A DNA stretch of 64,000 nucleotides, taken from the NCBI GenBank assembly GCA_021787665.1, contig JAJYLN010000001.1, positions 218,388-282,387 on the forward strand. The letters run 5' to 3'. Positions 8,579-18,251 of the stretch are shown here, piece by piece. The stretch comes from a bacterium (GTDB lineage: Bacteria > JAMCPX01). The notes beneath the pieces were generated by a model. The model was not told the DNA's origin, searched no databases, and was given only the letters and a program-made list of their open reading frames with translations. Within the stretch, counting starts at the first letter, position 1; each line of letters begins with the position of its first letter. Both the position numbers and the translations under genes were made by a program.

Positions 8579-9663
8579 TAAACGATCACATCGCCGGACT
8601 GAGAAAGCGGATCGACGAGATCGACGGGCAGTTGCTCGATCTCCTGAACAGGCGCATGGACATAGCGATCCACATAAACCATGAGAAGAAAAAGACGGCG
8701 GCGCCGGTATACTATCCTTCGCGGGAGGCCTTTATCCTGAGCCGGCTCACGCGACTCAACAGAGGCCCCTTGAAGAACGACCTTATCCGTCACATCTTCC
8801 GGGAGATACTCTCCGCCTCGAGGGCGCTGACAGCGCCGCAGCGGATATCGTTCCTCGGTCCGGACGGATCGTTCTCGCACCAGGCGGCGCTCATCGAATT
8901 CGGCAGCGCTTCCCCCCTTGCGCCGGCAAAGGACATCCCGGAGATCTTCAGCGAGGTCGAGTACGGTACCTGCGACTTCGGTGTCGTACCCATAGAGAAC
9001 TCGATCAACGGCACCGTACCGCAGACCCTCGATCTCCTGACGGACACGGGCCTCCTGATAGCGCGCGAGGTGTTCGTACCGGTAAGCTATACGCTCGCCG
9101 CACGCAGGGGCGTGCGTCTCAACTCGGTACGGCGCGTGTACGCACACCCGCAGGCAGCCGCACAGTGCAGGCGGTGGCTTCGGGAACATCTGCCGAACGC
9201 GACCATCGTCGATACCGACAGCAATTCCCGCTCCGCAACGTTGGTCAGGACAAAGGCCAATGCTGCGGCCATAACGACCGGGCTTGCAGCGGAACTGTAC
9301 CGGCTCGGGACAATCGCTGAAAAGCTCGAGGAAAACCCCAGGAACGTCACCCGGTTCGTCGTCATGGGGAGGATTATGCCGGACTCGACGGACGACAACA
9401 AGACGTCCGTTCTATTCGCCGTAAAAGACAGGGCCGGCGCCCTGTACTCGGCGCTGAAGCCCTTCTCCGAGCACAGGGTGAACCTCACCAAGATCGAGTC
9501 CAGGCCTTCGAAGAAGAAGGCCTGGGAGTACCTCTTTTTCGTTGACATCGACGGACATGTCGAAGACCCGAAGATTAGGAAGGCAATAGCAGCGCTCAAG
9601 ACACACACGGTGTTCTTCAAGTTCCTGGGCTCCTACCCCAAAACGCGACAGGAGATCCTATGA
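8575..9663 (+). CDS. pheA: Bifunctional chorismate mutase / prephenate dehydratase
   Basis: 362 residues from the ATG overlapping the cyclase stop (ATGA). Residues 1-80 are an AroQ chorismate mutase (LRKRIDEIDGQLLDLLNRR), followed by the dehydratase domain (ISFLGPDGSFSHQAA; VVPIENSINGTV; NVTRFVVMG) and an ACT domain from about 275 with ALKPFSEHRVNLTKIESRP, the phenylalanine-binding segment. It makes phenylpyruvate from chorismate and should be feedback-inhibited by Phe. The stop overlaps the hisC start by four bases, so expression is coupled through cyclase-pheA-hisC-tyrA. Confidence 0.96.
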   Translation: MINDHIAGLRKRIDEIDGQLLDLLNRRMDIAIHINHEKKKTAAPVYYPSREAFILSRLTRLNRGPLKNDLIRHIFREILSASRALTAPQRISFLGPDGSFSHQAALIEFGSASPLAPAKDIPEIFSEVEYGTCDFGVVPIENSINGTVPQTLDLLTDTGLLIAREVFVPVSYTLAARRGVRLNSVRRVYAHPQAAAQCRRWLREHLPNATIVDTDSNSRSATLVRTKANAAAITTGLAAELYRLGTIAEKLEENPRNVTRFVVMGRIMPDSTDDNKTSVLFAVKDRAGALYSALKPFSEHRVNLTKIESRPSKKKAWEYLFFVDIDGHVEDPKIRKAIAALKTHTVFFKFLGSYPKTRQEIL

Positions 9664-10766
9664 CCTACCGGTTCGTTCCGCCATACATAAGGGACATCGT
9701 CCCCTACCCGCCGGGTAAGCCCATCGAGGAGGTCGAGAGGGAGCTCGGCATACCGCACTCCGTCAAGATCGCATCGAACGAGAACCCGCTCGGGACCTCG
9801 CCCCTTGCCCTCAGGGCCATGAAGCGGGCGCTAAAAGGCCTGAACCGCTATCCGGACGGCAGCGGTTTCTACCTGAAAAACAAGCTCTCTGCCATGCACG
9901 GCGTACGGCCTGAAGCGATCGTACTGGGCAACGGGTCAAACGAGATCATCGAGCTCATCATCCGTACTTTCATGCAGCCGGGGGACGAGGCGATCATCGC
10001 CGATCCGAGCTTCCTCATCTATTCGATCACCGTGAAGGCCTCCGGCGGGAGACCTGTCGTGGTGAGGCTCCTGGACGACTGCGGCTACGACATCGCCGGC
10101 ATGCTCCGCGCGGTGGGCAGACGTACACGGCTCCTCTTTGTCTCGAATCCGAACAACCCTACCGGCACGATCCTGTCCAGGAGAGATTACCGCCGGCTCG
10201 TCCGGGGACTGCCCGGGCACGTCATCGTCGTGGACGACGCCGCCTACCGTGAGTTCGTCCGGTCTGACGACTATCCGGACGGCATCGACGAACTGAAGAA
10301 GAGGCCCCGGCACCTCATCGTGCTGAGGACCTTTTCGAAGCTTTACGGTCTGGCCGGGCTGAGGATCGGCTACGGCGTCACCACCCCGGAGCTCGCCGGC
10401 TATCTGGAGCGTGTGCGTCAGCCCTTCAACGTGAACAGCCTTGCACAAGCTGCGGCGCTTGCGGCACTGGACGACAGGACCTTCATACAGAGGACCCTCA
10501 GAAACAACAGGAATGGGCTCGCGTACCTATACCGGTCGCTCGACCGGATGGGCGTCCGGTTCATACCCACCGAGGCGAACTTTTTCCTCATCAAGGTGTC
10601 CCCGACCATGACCGGGAGACAGGCGTTCGCCCGCCTGCTGAAGAGGGGTATTATCGTAAGGGACATGACGTCCTATGGGCTCGGGGACTACATCCGGATC
10701 AACGTGGGCACGCCCTCGGAGAACAGACGGTTCATCGGGGAGCTCAGGGAGATCCTGGGGCTATGA
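9660..10766 (+). CDS. hisC: Histidinol-phosphate / aromatic amino acid aminotransferase
   Basis: 368 residues of the class I/II PLP aminotransferase fold. ASNENPLGTSP, the phosphate-side motif SNPNNPTG, VDDAAYREF and the PLP lysine in RTFSKLYGLAGLRIGYG are clear HisC motifs. Placement between pheA and tyrA suggests it transaminates phenylpyruvate and hydroxyphenylpyruvate (or prephenate), as HisC-like enzymes do in many bacteria, perhaps as well as serving histidine synthesis. ATGA overlaps at both ends indicate translational coupling. Confidence 0.93.
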   Translation: MTYRFVPPYIRDIVPYPPGKPIEEVERELGIPHSVKIASNENPLGTSPLALRAMKRALKGLNRYPDGSGFYLKNKLSAMHGVRPEAIVLGNGSNEIIELIIRTFMQPGDEAIIADPSFLIYSITVKASGGRPVVVRLLDDCGYDIAGMLRAVGRRTRLLFVSNPNNPTGTILSRRDYRRLVRGLPGHVIVVDDAAYREFVRSDDYPDGIDELKKRPRHLIVLRTFSKLYGLAGLRIGYGVTTPELAGYLERVRQPFNVNSLAQAAALAALDDRTFIQRTLRNNRNGLAYLYRSLDRMGVRFIPTEANFFLIKVSPTMTGRQAFARLLKRGIIVRDMTSYGLGDYIRINVGTPSENRRFIGELREILGL

Positions 10767-11635
10767 GCAGACCGTTCTACGAGCAGATCGCGATCATCGG
10801 CGTCGGGATGATGGGCACATCGCTCGGCATGTCCATCAAGAAAAAAGGGCTGTGCAAAAAGGTCATCGGCATCGACAGAAACTTCGACAACCTGAAGACC
10901 GCGCGAAGGCTTTCTGCGATAGACAGCTATACGGACTGCCTGAAGGACGGCATCGCGGACGCCGTGCTGGTCATCTTCGCCACCCCCATACTGTCGATGT
11001 TCGAGATAGCAAAACGGATAGTATACGCCGTGAGAAAGGACGCCATCATTACGGACATCGGCAGCACGAAGGCCGAGTTGGTCTATAGAATGACCGAGTT
11101 GTTCCACGAGCACGGCAATTATATCGGCAGTCACCCCATTACCGGCACCGAGAAGTCCGGTGCGATCAACGCCATCGATGGCCTCTACGTTGGCCGCAGA
11201 TGCATCGTCACCCCGGTCGACACAACGGACAGGTTCACCATAGAGGCGATAACACGGTTCTGGGAGGCCATTGGGAGCGAGGTGTCCGTCATGAATCCGG
11301 ACACGCACGACAAGGTCATGGCGACGGTATCACACCTCCCGCACGTGGTGGCGTATGCGCTGATTTCGGGCATCATGGAAGGGGAGAAGTCCGGACACGA
11401 TTTGCTGAGGTACGCCGGTGGCGGGCTGAAGGACTTTACCCGCATCGCGGGAAGCGACCCGCTCATGTGGAGGGACATACTCATGTCCAACGCGAAAGAG
11501 GTGCTCGGATCTATGGAGCGGTTCTCGAAGACCCTGGAGCGGCTGGCCGCCCTGATCCGGGACAAGGACATGAAGGGCGTGTACGAGTTCCTCGACCAGG
11601 TGAAGGACGTCCGGCGGCGCTTCACGGACACGTGA
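10763..11635 (+). CDS. tyrA: Prephenate dehydrogenase
   Basis: 290 residues. N-terminal Rossmann motif IGVGMMGTSLGMSI, then FATPILS, TDIGSTKAE, SHPITGTEKSG and VSHLPHVVAYAL are diagnostic for TyrA, which oxidatively decarboxylates prephenate to hydroxyphenylpyruvate. There is no fused mutase or ACT domain. It overlaps hisC by four bases and ends the operon; the next gene is convergent, 12 bases away, with no clear terminator between. Confidence 0.95.
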   Translation: MSRPFYEQIAIIGVGMMGTSLGMSIKKKGLCKKVIGIDRNFDNLKTARRLSAIDSYTDCLKDGIADAVLVIFATPILSMFEIAKRIVYAVRKDAIITDIGSTKAELVYRMTELFHEHGNYIGSHPITGTEKSGAINAIDGLYVGRRCIVTPVDTTDRFTIEAITRFWEAIGSEVSVMNPDTHDKVMATVSHLPHVVAYALISGIMEGEKSGHDLLRYAGGGLKDFTRIAGSDPLMWRDILMSNAKEVLGSMERFSKTLERLAALIRDKDMKGVYEFLDQVKDVRRRFTDT

Positions 11636-11647
11636 CAGCCCGGCCGC

Positions 11648-12511
11648 CTAAAGCCCGACCTTGAGCCATAGGTCCAGTGCCGAGAAGAACAGCATGATCC
11701 CGCTCACGCCGATGTTGGTCTCGTAGAAGGCCTTCTCGACCTTCGAGAAGTCGTCCGGCCGAATGAGCCCGTGCTCATACACGAGCAGGACCACGACGCA
11801 TGCGACCCCGATAAAATAGAGGAGGTGCATGGGGTAGAGCAGCCCGAACAGGACCAGGGCAATCACCATGAGCGCATGCATCAGGCGGGATACGAGGATC
11901 CCCCTCGGCACGCCGAATATCACCGGGATGGAAAACAGGTGCTCCCTCCTGTCGAAATCGAGGTCCATGAGCGAGTAGAGTATATCGAAGCCGCCGACCC
12001 AGAGGACCACGGCGATGCTCAGGAGCACGATACTGAAGGGAAGGTCGCCACGAATCGCGATCCAAGCGCCGGCCGGCGCCATCGCATCGACGAGGCCGAG
12101 CACGAAATGGCTCAGCCACGTGAACCGCTTGAGGTAAGAATAGGCCAGTATGACGAGCAGCGCCGGAAAGCTCAGGATAAAACTCAGCCTGTTGAGCATG
12201 GAGGCAGAGAGCACGAACACGCCGCACGACAGGACTAACATCACGACGGCAGACCTGACGGAGACAAGGCCCTTCGGTATGGCCCTGCCCATGGTCCTGG
12301 GATTGCGCGCGTCTATTTCCGCGTCTACGATCCTGTTCCACAGCATCGCGACCGTCCGCGCGAAGGTCAGGGCGACGAGGATCCAGAACATCTGGTACAG
12401 CGTCGGCACGCCTTCGGCGGCGAGCATCATCGCGATGATAGCGAAGGGTATCGCAAACAGGGTGTGCTCGAACTTGATCATCTCGAGCAGAATTTTCAGC
12501 TTTTTTATCAT
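11648..12511 (-). CDS. UbiA-family prenyltransferase, probably MqnP of futalosine menaquinone synthesis
   Basis: 287 residues with about eight membrane segments. The two Asp-rich prenyl-diphosphate motifs are NRIVDAEIDARNPRT (near residues 60-75) and YSLMDLDFDRREH (near 175). UbiA proteins attach a polyprenyl tail to an aromatic ring in the membrane. Because mqnC is in the same window, the futalosine-pathway prenyltransferase MqnP is the best guess; 4-hydroxybenzoate prenyltransferase is the alternative. The start overlaps the 3' end of the O-antigen-ligase-like gene by four bases. Confidence 0.85.
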   Translation of the reverse strand: MIKKLKILLEMIKFEHTLFAIPFAIIAMMLAAEGVPTLYQMFWILVALTFARTVAMLWNRIVDAEIDARNPRTMGRAIPKGLVSVRSAVVMLVLSCGVFVLSASMLNRLSFILSFPALLVILAYSYLKRFTWLSHFVLGLVDAMAPAGAWIAIRGDLPFSIVLLSIAVVLWVGGFDILYSLMDLDFDRREHLFSIPVIFGVPRGILVSRLMHALMVIALVLFGLLYPMHLLYFIGVACVVVLLVYEHGLIRPDDFSKVEKAFYETNIGVSGIMLFFSALDLWLKVGL

Positions 12512-13791
12512 GCCTTCCGGACCGTCCCTTTCCGTACAAAGCTCTCCACGGCACCGAGCAGGAACAGATAGAAGAAGAACGGCGGCGTAACGAATATGTT
12601 GAACAGGGAGCCGAACAGGTATGCCCCGATGCCCGCAGCTATGCCGTACACCATGAACAGGGACCTCCGGTCGTCCACCCTGATGCCCTTCAATCTCGAC
12701 AGCAGCCTCAGGAAATAGATGTATATCAGCACCATGTAGGCCAGCCCGAGTAACCCGTCGTCTATGTACTCGCTCACGAACGATACGGACTCGAACGAAG
12801 AGGTCACCGGCAGGGGCCCGTAGTTTATTCCCCGTAGGGCCGCACCGGCCCTGAACCCATGGCCGATCAGGAGGTTGAGGTACCGCCCGTGCCTGATGTC
12901 CGATCTGACGACCCTGAAGGCCGCATCCAGCTTGTACAGTCTGCCCGAGGTTATCGTGTTCATCTCTTTGTACGTCACCTTTTCTCCGGCGATAATCCTC
13001 CCGATAAGCAGGAACCTCTGGTCATGCCTCGCAAAGAGGCCCAGGGAGACCCCGAGCATCAGGACAAGCGCAAGCCCCGCCAGCACCAGGGACCTATTCC
13101 TGATCTTCATATGACCGAGAGACACGTAGAGAAAAAAAGCGGTACCGAAGCCCAGATCGAGCCACGCCGTCCGCTCGAATGTCAGGACAATCGTGCTTGC
13201 CATAAAGAAGAAGGCGAGTACGGAGAGAACTTTCCACAGCCCGTCCTCCGCAGAGGAAGACACTATCATGCCCAGTGCTACCATGGCCGACAGAGAGACG
13301 AGGTTCCCCAGCTCGAACTGGCTGCCCCATAGACCGTGCGGCGCAGGGGCCCTGAAGACGAAGAACTTAATGTAGGCTGTCGCGGCCCATAGGATCCCGC
13401 CCGCAAAGATGATGTAGCCGTACCGCTTCAGGAGCCTCGCGTCGGCCTGGACCGCGAGCGCCGGCAGATAGGCCAGCGCAAAGAAGGCCCTTGCAAACCC
13501 CTGGCCCGCGTACCTCGAATGCACGGCAAACAGCAGGGTCGGGACGGTCATGCCGACGATATACAGGATGACCGGAACGGTAAAATCGCCCCTCAGCCCG
13601 GCGAGACGGCTTCCGTCGTTACCTCTGTAGGTAAAAAAGAAAAAAAGAACCACGAGTACCAGAAGGGCCTCGTACACCGATATAGAAATGTATATCGACG
13701 CCGCGAGTGCAAGAAAGGGCACGCGCATGTCCATGCCCTTCAGACGGTACCGTACGCCATCCCCCTGTGGAAAGCCTTTCCCGTTTCCCAT
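12508..13791 (-). CDS. O-antigen ligase/polymerase-like membrane protein
   Basis: 427 residues with about ten to twelve predicted membrane helices and one large periplasmic loop near residues 265-345 that contains SGRLYKLDAAFRVV and LLIGHGFRAG, the pattern of the Wzy_C/O-antigen ligase family, which transfer or polymerise lipid-linked glycans at the periplasmic face. AAGGAGG five bases before the ATG supports the start. It lies 31 bases after purC and overlaps the prenyltransferase, so it is probably part of a purC-ligase-prenyltransferase transcript. Ligase and polymerase cannot be told apart from sequence alone. Confidence 0.78.
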   Translation of the reverse strand: MGNGKGFPQGDGVRYRLKGMDMRVPFLALAASIYISISVYEALLVLVVLFFFFTYRGNDGSRLAGLRGDFTVPVILYIVGMTVPTLLFAVHSRYAGQGFARAFFALAYLPALAVQADARLLKRYGYIIFAGGILWAATAYIKFFVFRAPAPHGLWGSQFELGNLVSLSAMVALGMIVSSSAEDGLWKVLSVLAFFFMASTIVLTFERTAWLDLGFGTAFFLYVSLGHMKIRNRSLVLAGLALVLMLGVSLGLFARHDQRFLLIGRIIAGEKVTYKEMNTITSGRLYKLDAAFRVVRSDIRHGRYLNLLIGHGFRAGAALRGINYGPLPVTSSFESVSFVSEYIDDGLLGLAYMVLIYIYFLRLLSRLKGIRVDDRRSLFMVYGIAAGIGAYLFGSLFNIFVTPPFFFYLFLLGAVESFVRKGTVRKA

Positions 13792-13822
13792 CGCAGCCTC
13801 CTTCCGTACAGCCGCGACAGGG

Positions 13823-14719
13823 CTATTGCAGGTCCCTGCCGGTTATGCGTTTATATGCCTCGAGGTACTTCTCGCGTGTCTTCCGGACGATATCATCCGG
13901 CAGCGCCGGCGCAGGGGGCTTCTTGTTCCAGTGTATCGATTCGAGCCAGTCTCTCAGGAACTGCTTGTCGAAGCTCTTCTGAGGCCCCCCCGGCTTATAA
14001 TCCGCTAACGGCCAAAACCTCGACGAGTCAGGCGTGAGCATCTCGTCTATGACGATGAGCCCTTCGCTGTCTGTCACCCCGAACTCGAGCTTCGTGTCCG
14101 ATATGATGATGCCCTTCGTGTACGCGTACTCGTACGCTTTTTTGTAGATCGAGATGGTCTTCTCAATGATGGAAGCGGCGTACTCCATGCCCACGACCTC
14201 CTCGAACCTTTTGCGGTCGATATTCTCGTCGTGGCCTGCCACGGCCTTGGTGGAAGGAGTAAAGATGGGCTCCGGGAGCCTGTCCGACTCTACGAGCCCG
14301 GGTCTGACACTGATACCGCATATCCTGCCGGACTCCCGGTACTCCTTCCATCCCGACCCGGCGAGGTACCCCCGCACCACGCATTCCGCTGCGAACGGTC
14401 TCGCCTTCTTCACGATCATGGACCTTCCCCTGATTATGCTCTCGTACTGCTTGAGCTCAGGCGGATAGTCTTTTACATCGAATGCCACGACGTGGTTTTT
14501 GACGATATCACTGGTAAAGTCGAACCAGAAGAGGGAGAGCTGGTTGAGTATCTTCCCCTTGTCCGGTATGCCGCTCGGCATGATACAGTCGAAAGCCGAT
14601 ATCCGGTCCGTTGCTATGATGAGAAGGCTGTCGCCGAGGTCATAGATGTCCCTGACCTTGCCCCTGCCCTTCAGCGTCAGCCCTTTCAAGTCCGTCTTCA
14701 GCAAAACATCGCCCGCCAT
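13823..14719 (-). CDS. purC: SAICAR synthetase
   Basis: 298 residues. [22 protein letters not shown] at the N-terminus (nucleotide loop), [37 protein letters not shown] and [12 protein letters not shown] are classic PurC motifs. It condenses CAIR with aspartate in purine synthesis. The length matches the longer ~300-residue PurC form. GAGGAGG upstream supports the start. It heads the minus-strand group with the ligase-like gene and is divergent from the kinase gene. Confidence 0.96.
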   Translation of the reverse strand: MAGDVLLKTDLKGLTLKGRGKVRDIYDLGDSLLIIATDRISAFDCIMPSGIPDKGKILNQLSLFWFDFTSDIVKNHVVAFDVKDYPPELKQYESIIRGRSMIVKKARPFAAECVVRGYLAGSGWKEYRESGRICGISVRPGLVESDRLPEPIFTPSTKAVAGHDENIDRKRFEEVVGMEYAASIIEKTISIYKKAYEYAYTKGIIISDTKLEFGVTDSEGLIVIDEMLTPDSSRFWPLADYKPGGPQKSFDKQFLRDWLESIHWNKKPPAPALPDDIVRKTREKYLEAYKRITGRDLQ

Positions 14720-14824
14720 TCTGCTCCTCCTCTGAAATAGATTCTGGCACGACGATAGAGTCTTTTGGGGGACAGGTCAACCGAAACAGCCACAGCGAAA
14801 CAGCCACAGCGGTCTCTGGAGAGG

Positions 14825-14854
14825 TTGACTTTTGTTTGTATGACATTGTATACA
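14825..14854 (+). promoter_or_regulatory. Sigma70-type promoter with very short leader
   Basis: TTGACT (14825-14830) and TATACA (14849-14854) with an 18-base spacer. The predicted start near 14861 leaves about ten bases before the kinase ATG and no ribosome site. It shares the string GGTTGACTTTT with the promoter at 6656. Confidence 0.6.
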
Positions 14855-14870
14855 TTTTTCAACACCTGTT

Positions 14871-17255
14871 ATGGATACCATTGTTGACACGATCGCAGCA
14901 CTGCTCGGCAGGCTACTTGATACATTCGTGTATCTTTCCTCTACCGCCCCGTACAGCATCATCATAAAGTTTGCCGGCGCGGCCCTCGTGCTGTACATCG
15001 TGGCCACAATCGTCTCCAAACTCTTCAGGTCCGGCAGCGGCAAGCAGACGAACTTCTCGGGATCCGCGAGGAGTGCGCTGCGGCACGGAGACTATGTGGC
15101 AGCCGCTGACTTCTATGCCTATGATGGCAAGCTGTCGAAGGCATACGAGTTCTATATCAAGGGCGGCGCCAAAAGGAAGGCAGCCGAGGTGGCCCTGAGA
15201 CTGAACAACATCGATACCGCCATCACCCTTCTCATCGAGGCCGGGGACCCGTCCGGAGCAGCACGCATAGCGAGATCAAACAACAACCTGAAGAAAGCGG
15301 GGGACATCTACAGAACGCTGAAGAGCTACACCGAAGCGGCGTCTGCTTACGAGCAGGCCAGGGAGTACCCTCAGGCCGCGCAGATGTACGAACTCGCGGA
15401 GATGTTTCAGCCAGCCGCGGATATCTACCTGAGGATGAACGATACCGTCAGAGCGGCCCAATGCTCCCTCAAGGCGTTCAACGCAGACTTCTCGATAGAG
15501 AAGATGGAATTCGACCACGAGTACACCACACGGATGATCGGCTCCGCACAAAAAACGGGTGCGCTCCTCCTCAAAGTCGGCATGCCGGAAAAGGCAGGGA
15601 AGGTGTACGCCGCGATGAAGCTGTACGATCTTGCTGCCGGTGCCTCTATGACCGCGGGCAAGTTCGCCGAAGCGGGTGAGTTCTTTACCATGGCAAACAG
15701 GCCGATCGATGCCGCTCAGGCGTTCGACAAGGCCGGGGACACGGTGAAGGCTAACACCGTCCGGGCAGAGCACTACCGGGGCACCGGGCATCCGCTGAAG
15801 GCCGCGGAGTGCTACGAGCGCATCAACGAGTACATGAATGCGGCGGAGCTGTACGCAAGCGCGGAGAGCTATCCGAAAGCAGGCCAGATGTACGAGAAGG
15901 CAGGCGAGTACGAGCTCGCGGCTCAGATGTACGAGAGCGCGAACGATATGCAACACGCCGCATCGCTCTACCAGCGCGCCGGTCACCTCGACAAGGCAAA
16001 GCAGATCTACCAATTCGTCGGTGATGAGAAGAACCTCATCGGGACACTCCTCAAAGAGAATAAGTTCATCGAAGCCGCGGAGCAATACATCAAGCTCGGG
16101 GAGACCGATGCTGCCATCCAGGCACTGCAGAAGGTTGCCCAGTCCGATGAGAAAGGATACTACACGGCCTGTGTCCTCCTCGGCGGCTTGTTTGTCGACA
16201 AAGGCATGTCCACTCAGGCGATCGAGAAGTACCGCAAGGCGATCGGCAACAAACCCCTGGACCGGGGAACCGTTGACGCCTACTACGGTATCGCGACAGC
16301 CATGGAAGCTACCGGCGAGGCATCCAAGGCGCTCCTTATCTACAACAAAATCCTTGCCGAGGACTACACCTATAAAGACACCAAAAAAAGGATAGATAGA
16401 CTCGGCGATCTTTCACAGAAGATCCAGCAGATAAAGGCGACCGAGGGCACCCGGTACAGCATCGTGAAGGAAATTGGCAGGGGCAACATGGGCAAGGTGT
16501 ACGAGGCATACGACAACGTGCTTGAGCGGAAAGTCGCCTACAAGATACCCAGCCTCGACCTCACGCACCACCCGGAGCTCGTGACCGACTTCCTGAGAGA
16601 GGCAAAGTCCGCTGCCGCGCTGAACCACCCGAACATCGTGATCGTTTACGACGCTGGGAAGCAGGGCGACGAGTACTACATAGCCATGGAGCTGATGAGC
16701 GGACAGACACTCAAGGACATCCTCCTCAGCAAGGGTCGGCTGAGCATACCGGATGCCCTGAAGGTGTCCGAGCAGCTCGTGCGTGCCCTGGTATACGCGC
16801 ACAGCAAGAACCTTATTCACCGTGACATAAAGCCAGGCAATATCATGATTACGGAAGGCGGTATCGTGAAGCTCATGGATTTCGGGCTCGCGAAGATCAT
16901 CCACGACACGACCCAGCACATGACAAAGGCGATCGGTACCCCGTATTACATGTCGCCCGAACAGATCCGGGGAGACAAGATTAACTACGAGACGGACATA
17001 TATGCGTTCGGTGCGGTGTTCTATGAGATGCTCACCGGCACACCGCCCTTCTCGAAGGGCGACGTCTACTATCACCACATGCACTCCCCTCCGCCGTCGC
17101 TCAAGGACGCCACGCCCCCGCTGTCCAGCAACGGCTCTGCAAGGCAAGTCGACAGACTCGAAGATATCGTGAAGAAATGCTTGCAGAAGGAGCCGGAGAG
17201 GCGCTTCCCGAGCACCGCGGATCTCCTCTCCACCATCGTAGCGGCGAGGGCGTGA
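14871..17255 (+). CDS. Membrane-anchored TPR protein with C-terminal Ser/Thr protein kinase domain
   Basis: 794 residues. One membrane segment near residues 20-48 is followed by some 450 residues of TPR/SEL-like helical repeats (repeated A-A-x-x-Y-E-x-A patterns), then a Hanks-type kinase from about 525 to 790. Kinase motifs are intact: GRGNMGKVYEAYD loop, Lys in VAYKIPS, HRDIKPGN near 650, DFGLAK near 670 and GTPYYMSPEQ. The order is the reverse of the common kinase-then-TPR layout. It probably phosphorylates proteins in response to an assembly held by the repeats. mutM follows after seven bases. Target unknown; an FHA-like protein is encoded 4 kb downstream. Confidence 0.9.
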   Translation: MDTIVDTIAALLGRLLDTFVYLSSTAPYSIIIKFAGAALVLYIVATIVSKLFRSGSGKQTNFSGSARSALRHGDYVAAADFYAYDGKLSKAYEFYIKGGAKRKAAEVALRLNNIDTAITLLIEAGDPSGAARIARSNNNLKKAGDIYRTLKSYTEAASAYEQAREYPQAAQMYELAEMFQPAADIYLRMNDTVRAAQCSLKAFNADFSIEKMEFDHEYTTRMIGSAQKTGALLLKVGMPEKAGKVYAAMKLYDLAAGASMTAGKFAEAGEFFTMANRPIDAAQAFDKAGDTVKANTVRAEHYRGTGHPLKAAECYERINEYMNAAELYASAESYPKAGQMYEKAGEYELAAQMYESANDMQHAASLYQRAGHLDKAKQIYQFVGDEKNLIGTLLKENKFIEAAEQYIKLGETDAAIQALQKVAQSDEKGYYTACVLLGGLFVDKGMSTQAIEKYRKAIGNKPLDRGTVDAYYGIATAMEATGEASKALLIYNKILAEDYTYKDTKKRIDRLGDLSQKIQQIKATEGTRYSIVKEIGRGNMGKVYEAYDNVLERKVAYKIPSLDLTHHPELVTDFLREAKSAAALNHPNIVIVYDAGKQGDEYYIAMELMSGQTLKDILLSKGRLSIPDALKVSEQLVRALVYAHSKNLIHRDIKPGNIMITEGGIVKLMDFGLAKIIHDTTQHMTKAIGTPYYMSPEQIRGDKINYETDIYAFGAVFYEMLTGTPPFSKGDVYYHHMHSPPPSLKDATPPLSSNGSARQVDRLEDIVKKCLQKEPERRFPSTADLLSTIVAARA

Positions 17256-17262
17256 GGCGCCG

Positions 17263-18057
17263 ATGCCCGAGCTGCCGGAGGTGGAATCGAGGCGCAGGGC
17301 CATCGAGGCAGCCTTCCTGGGCAAACGTCTGGTATCCTTCACTATCTATAAAAAGAACGTGGTAAAGCGCCCGGAGAGCGGCCTACAGAGGGCTATCATC
17401 GGTATGGCGCTCGCGCACACGGACAGGAGAGGGAAATACCTGATACTCACCTTCGGCCCGCACGCGCCGTCCCGCACAGCACACGCAGACGGCTTCGACG
17501 TCACCCTCCATTTCGGATTGTTCGGCACGATGGATATTGCCGGTGCAGATACCAATCCTGTGTCCGTATGTATACGGCTTGCGTTCGACAACCGGAAGGC
17601 GCTGTTCCTGCTACGATGGGTCAACCTGTGGCTCGGCAGCGGCGTTTCTGCACTCGGGAAGCTGGGACCTGACCCGGTCGCAGAACCCGGTACGTTTACA
17701 CCAGGCTACCTTGCAGAGGTCCTGTCCGGCAAGAAGGCCACCATAAAACAGGTCCTCATGGACCAGTCCGTCGTGGCCGGCATCGGCGCTGTCTATGCGG
17801 ACGAGGTGCTCTTCCAGTCCGGCATCCTGCCCACGCGGTCCGCAGGGCTCGTTTCCGAACAGGAGGCCGCTATGCTGCATCGCACGATCGACCGGGCCAT
17901 GAAGGATGCCATAGAACGGACCGTCGCATCCGGGAATGAGGACAGGCCGTTTCTATCGCTCGAGGGCAGACAGGACTGTCCGGTGTGCATGACACCCCTG
18001 ATCAGGACGAGGGTCGCGGCGAGGAGAACGATCTACTGCCCCTCCTGCCAGCACTGA
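17263..18057 (+). CDS. mutM: Formamidopyrimidine-DNA glycosylase
   Basis: 264 residues. The N-terminal catalytic proline sits in MPELPEVES, with DRRGKYL carrying the conserved lysine, and the C-terminal zinc finger is CPVC...CPSC. The enzyme removes oxidised purines such as 8-oxoguanine and nicks the abasic site. Slightly short (typical 270). The kinase stop lies seven bases before this ATG, so it is probably co-transcribed, with no evident functional link. Confidence 0.94.
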   Translation: MPELPEVESRRRAIEAAFLGKRLVSFTIYKKNVVKRPESGLQRAIIGMALAHTDRRGKYLILTFGPHAPSRTAHADGFDVTLHFGLFGTMDIAGADTNPVSVCIRLAFDNRKALFLLRWVNLWLGSGVSALGKLGPDPVAEPGTFTPGYLAEVLSGKKATIKQVLMDQSVVAGIGAVYADEVLFQSGILPTRSAGLVSEQEAAMLHRTIDRAMKDAIERTVASGNEDRPFLSLEGRQDCPVCMTPLIRTRVAARRTIYCPSCQH

Positions 18058-18127
18058 GTAAACCACGACGCCAAAGATCGGGAAGGGACTCCCGGTGTCT
18101 CCCCGCCCCGTATGAGCACACGCCCTA

Positions 18128-18156
18128 TTGCCTGTTTTACCATAAACTGGTATAGT
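18128..18156 (+). promoter_or_regulatory. Probable sigma70-type promoter
   Basis: TTGCCT (18128-18133) and TATAGT (18151-18156), 17-base spacer, about 90 bases before the zinc-ribbon gene. A hairpin (CTCCCTC at 18199-18205 with GAGGGAG at 18212-18218) lies in the leader. Confidence 0.45.
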
Positions 18157-18251
18157 AATCCTTAATATGAAGACGTGCGGCTTGCATAGAGAGGTAGACT
18201 CCCTCTGTTTTGAGGGAGATTCGGGCATATGAAAGGGACCGGAGCAACAGC

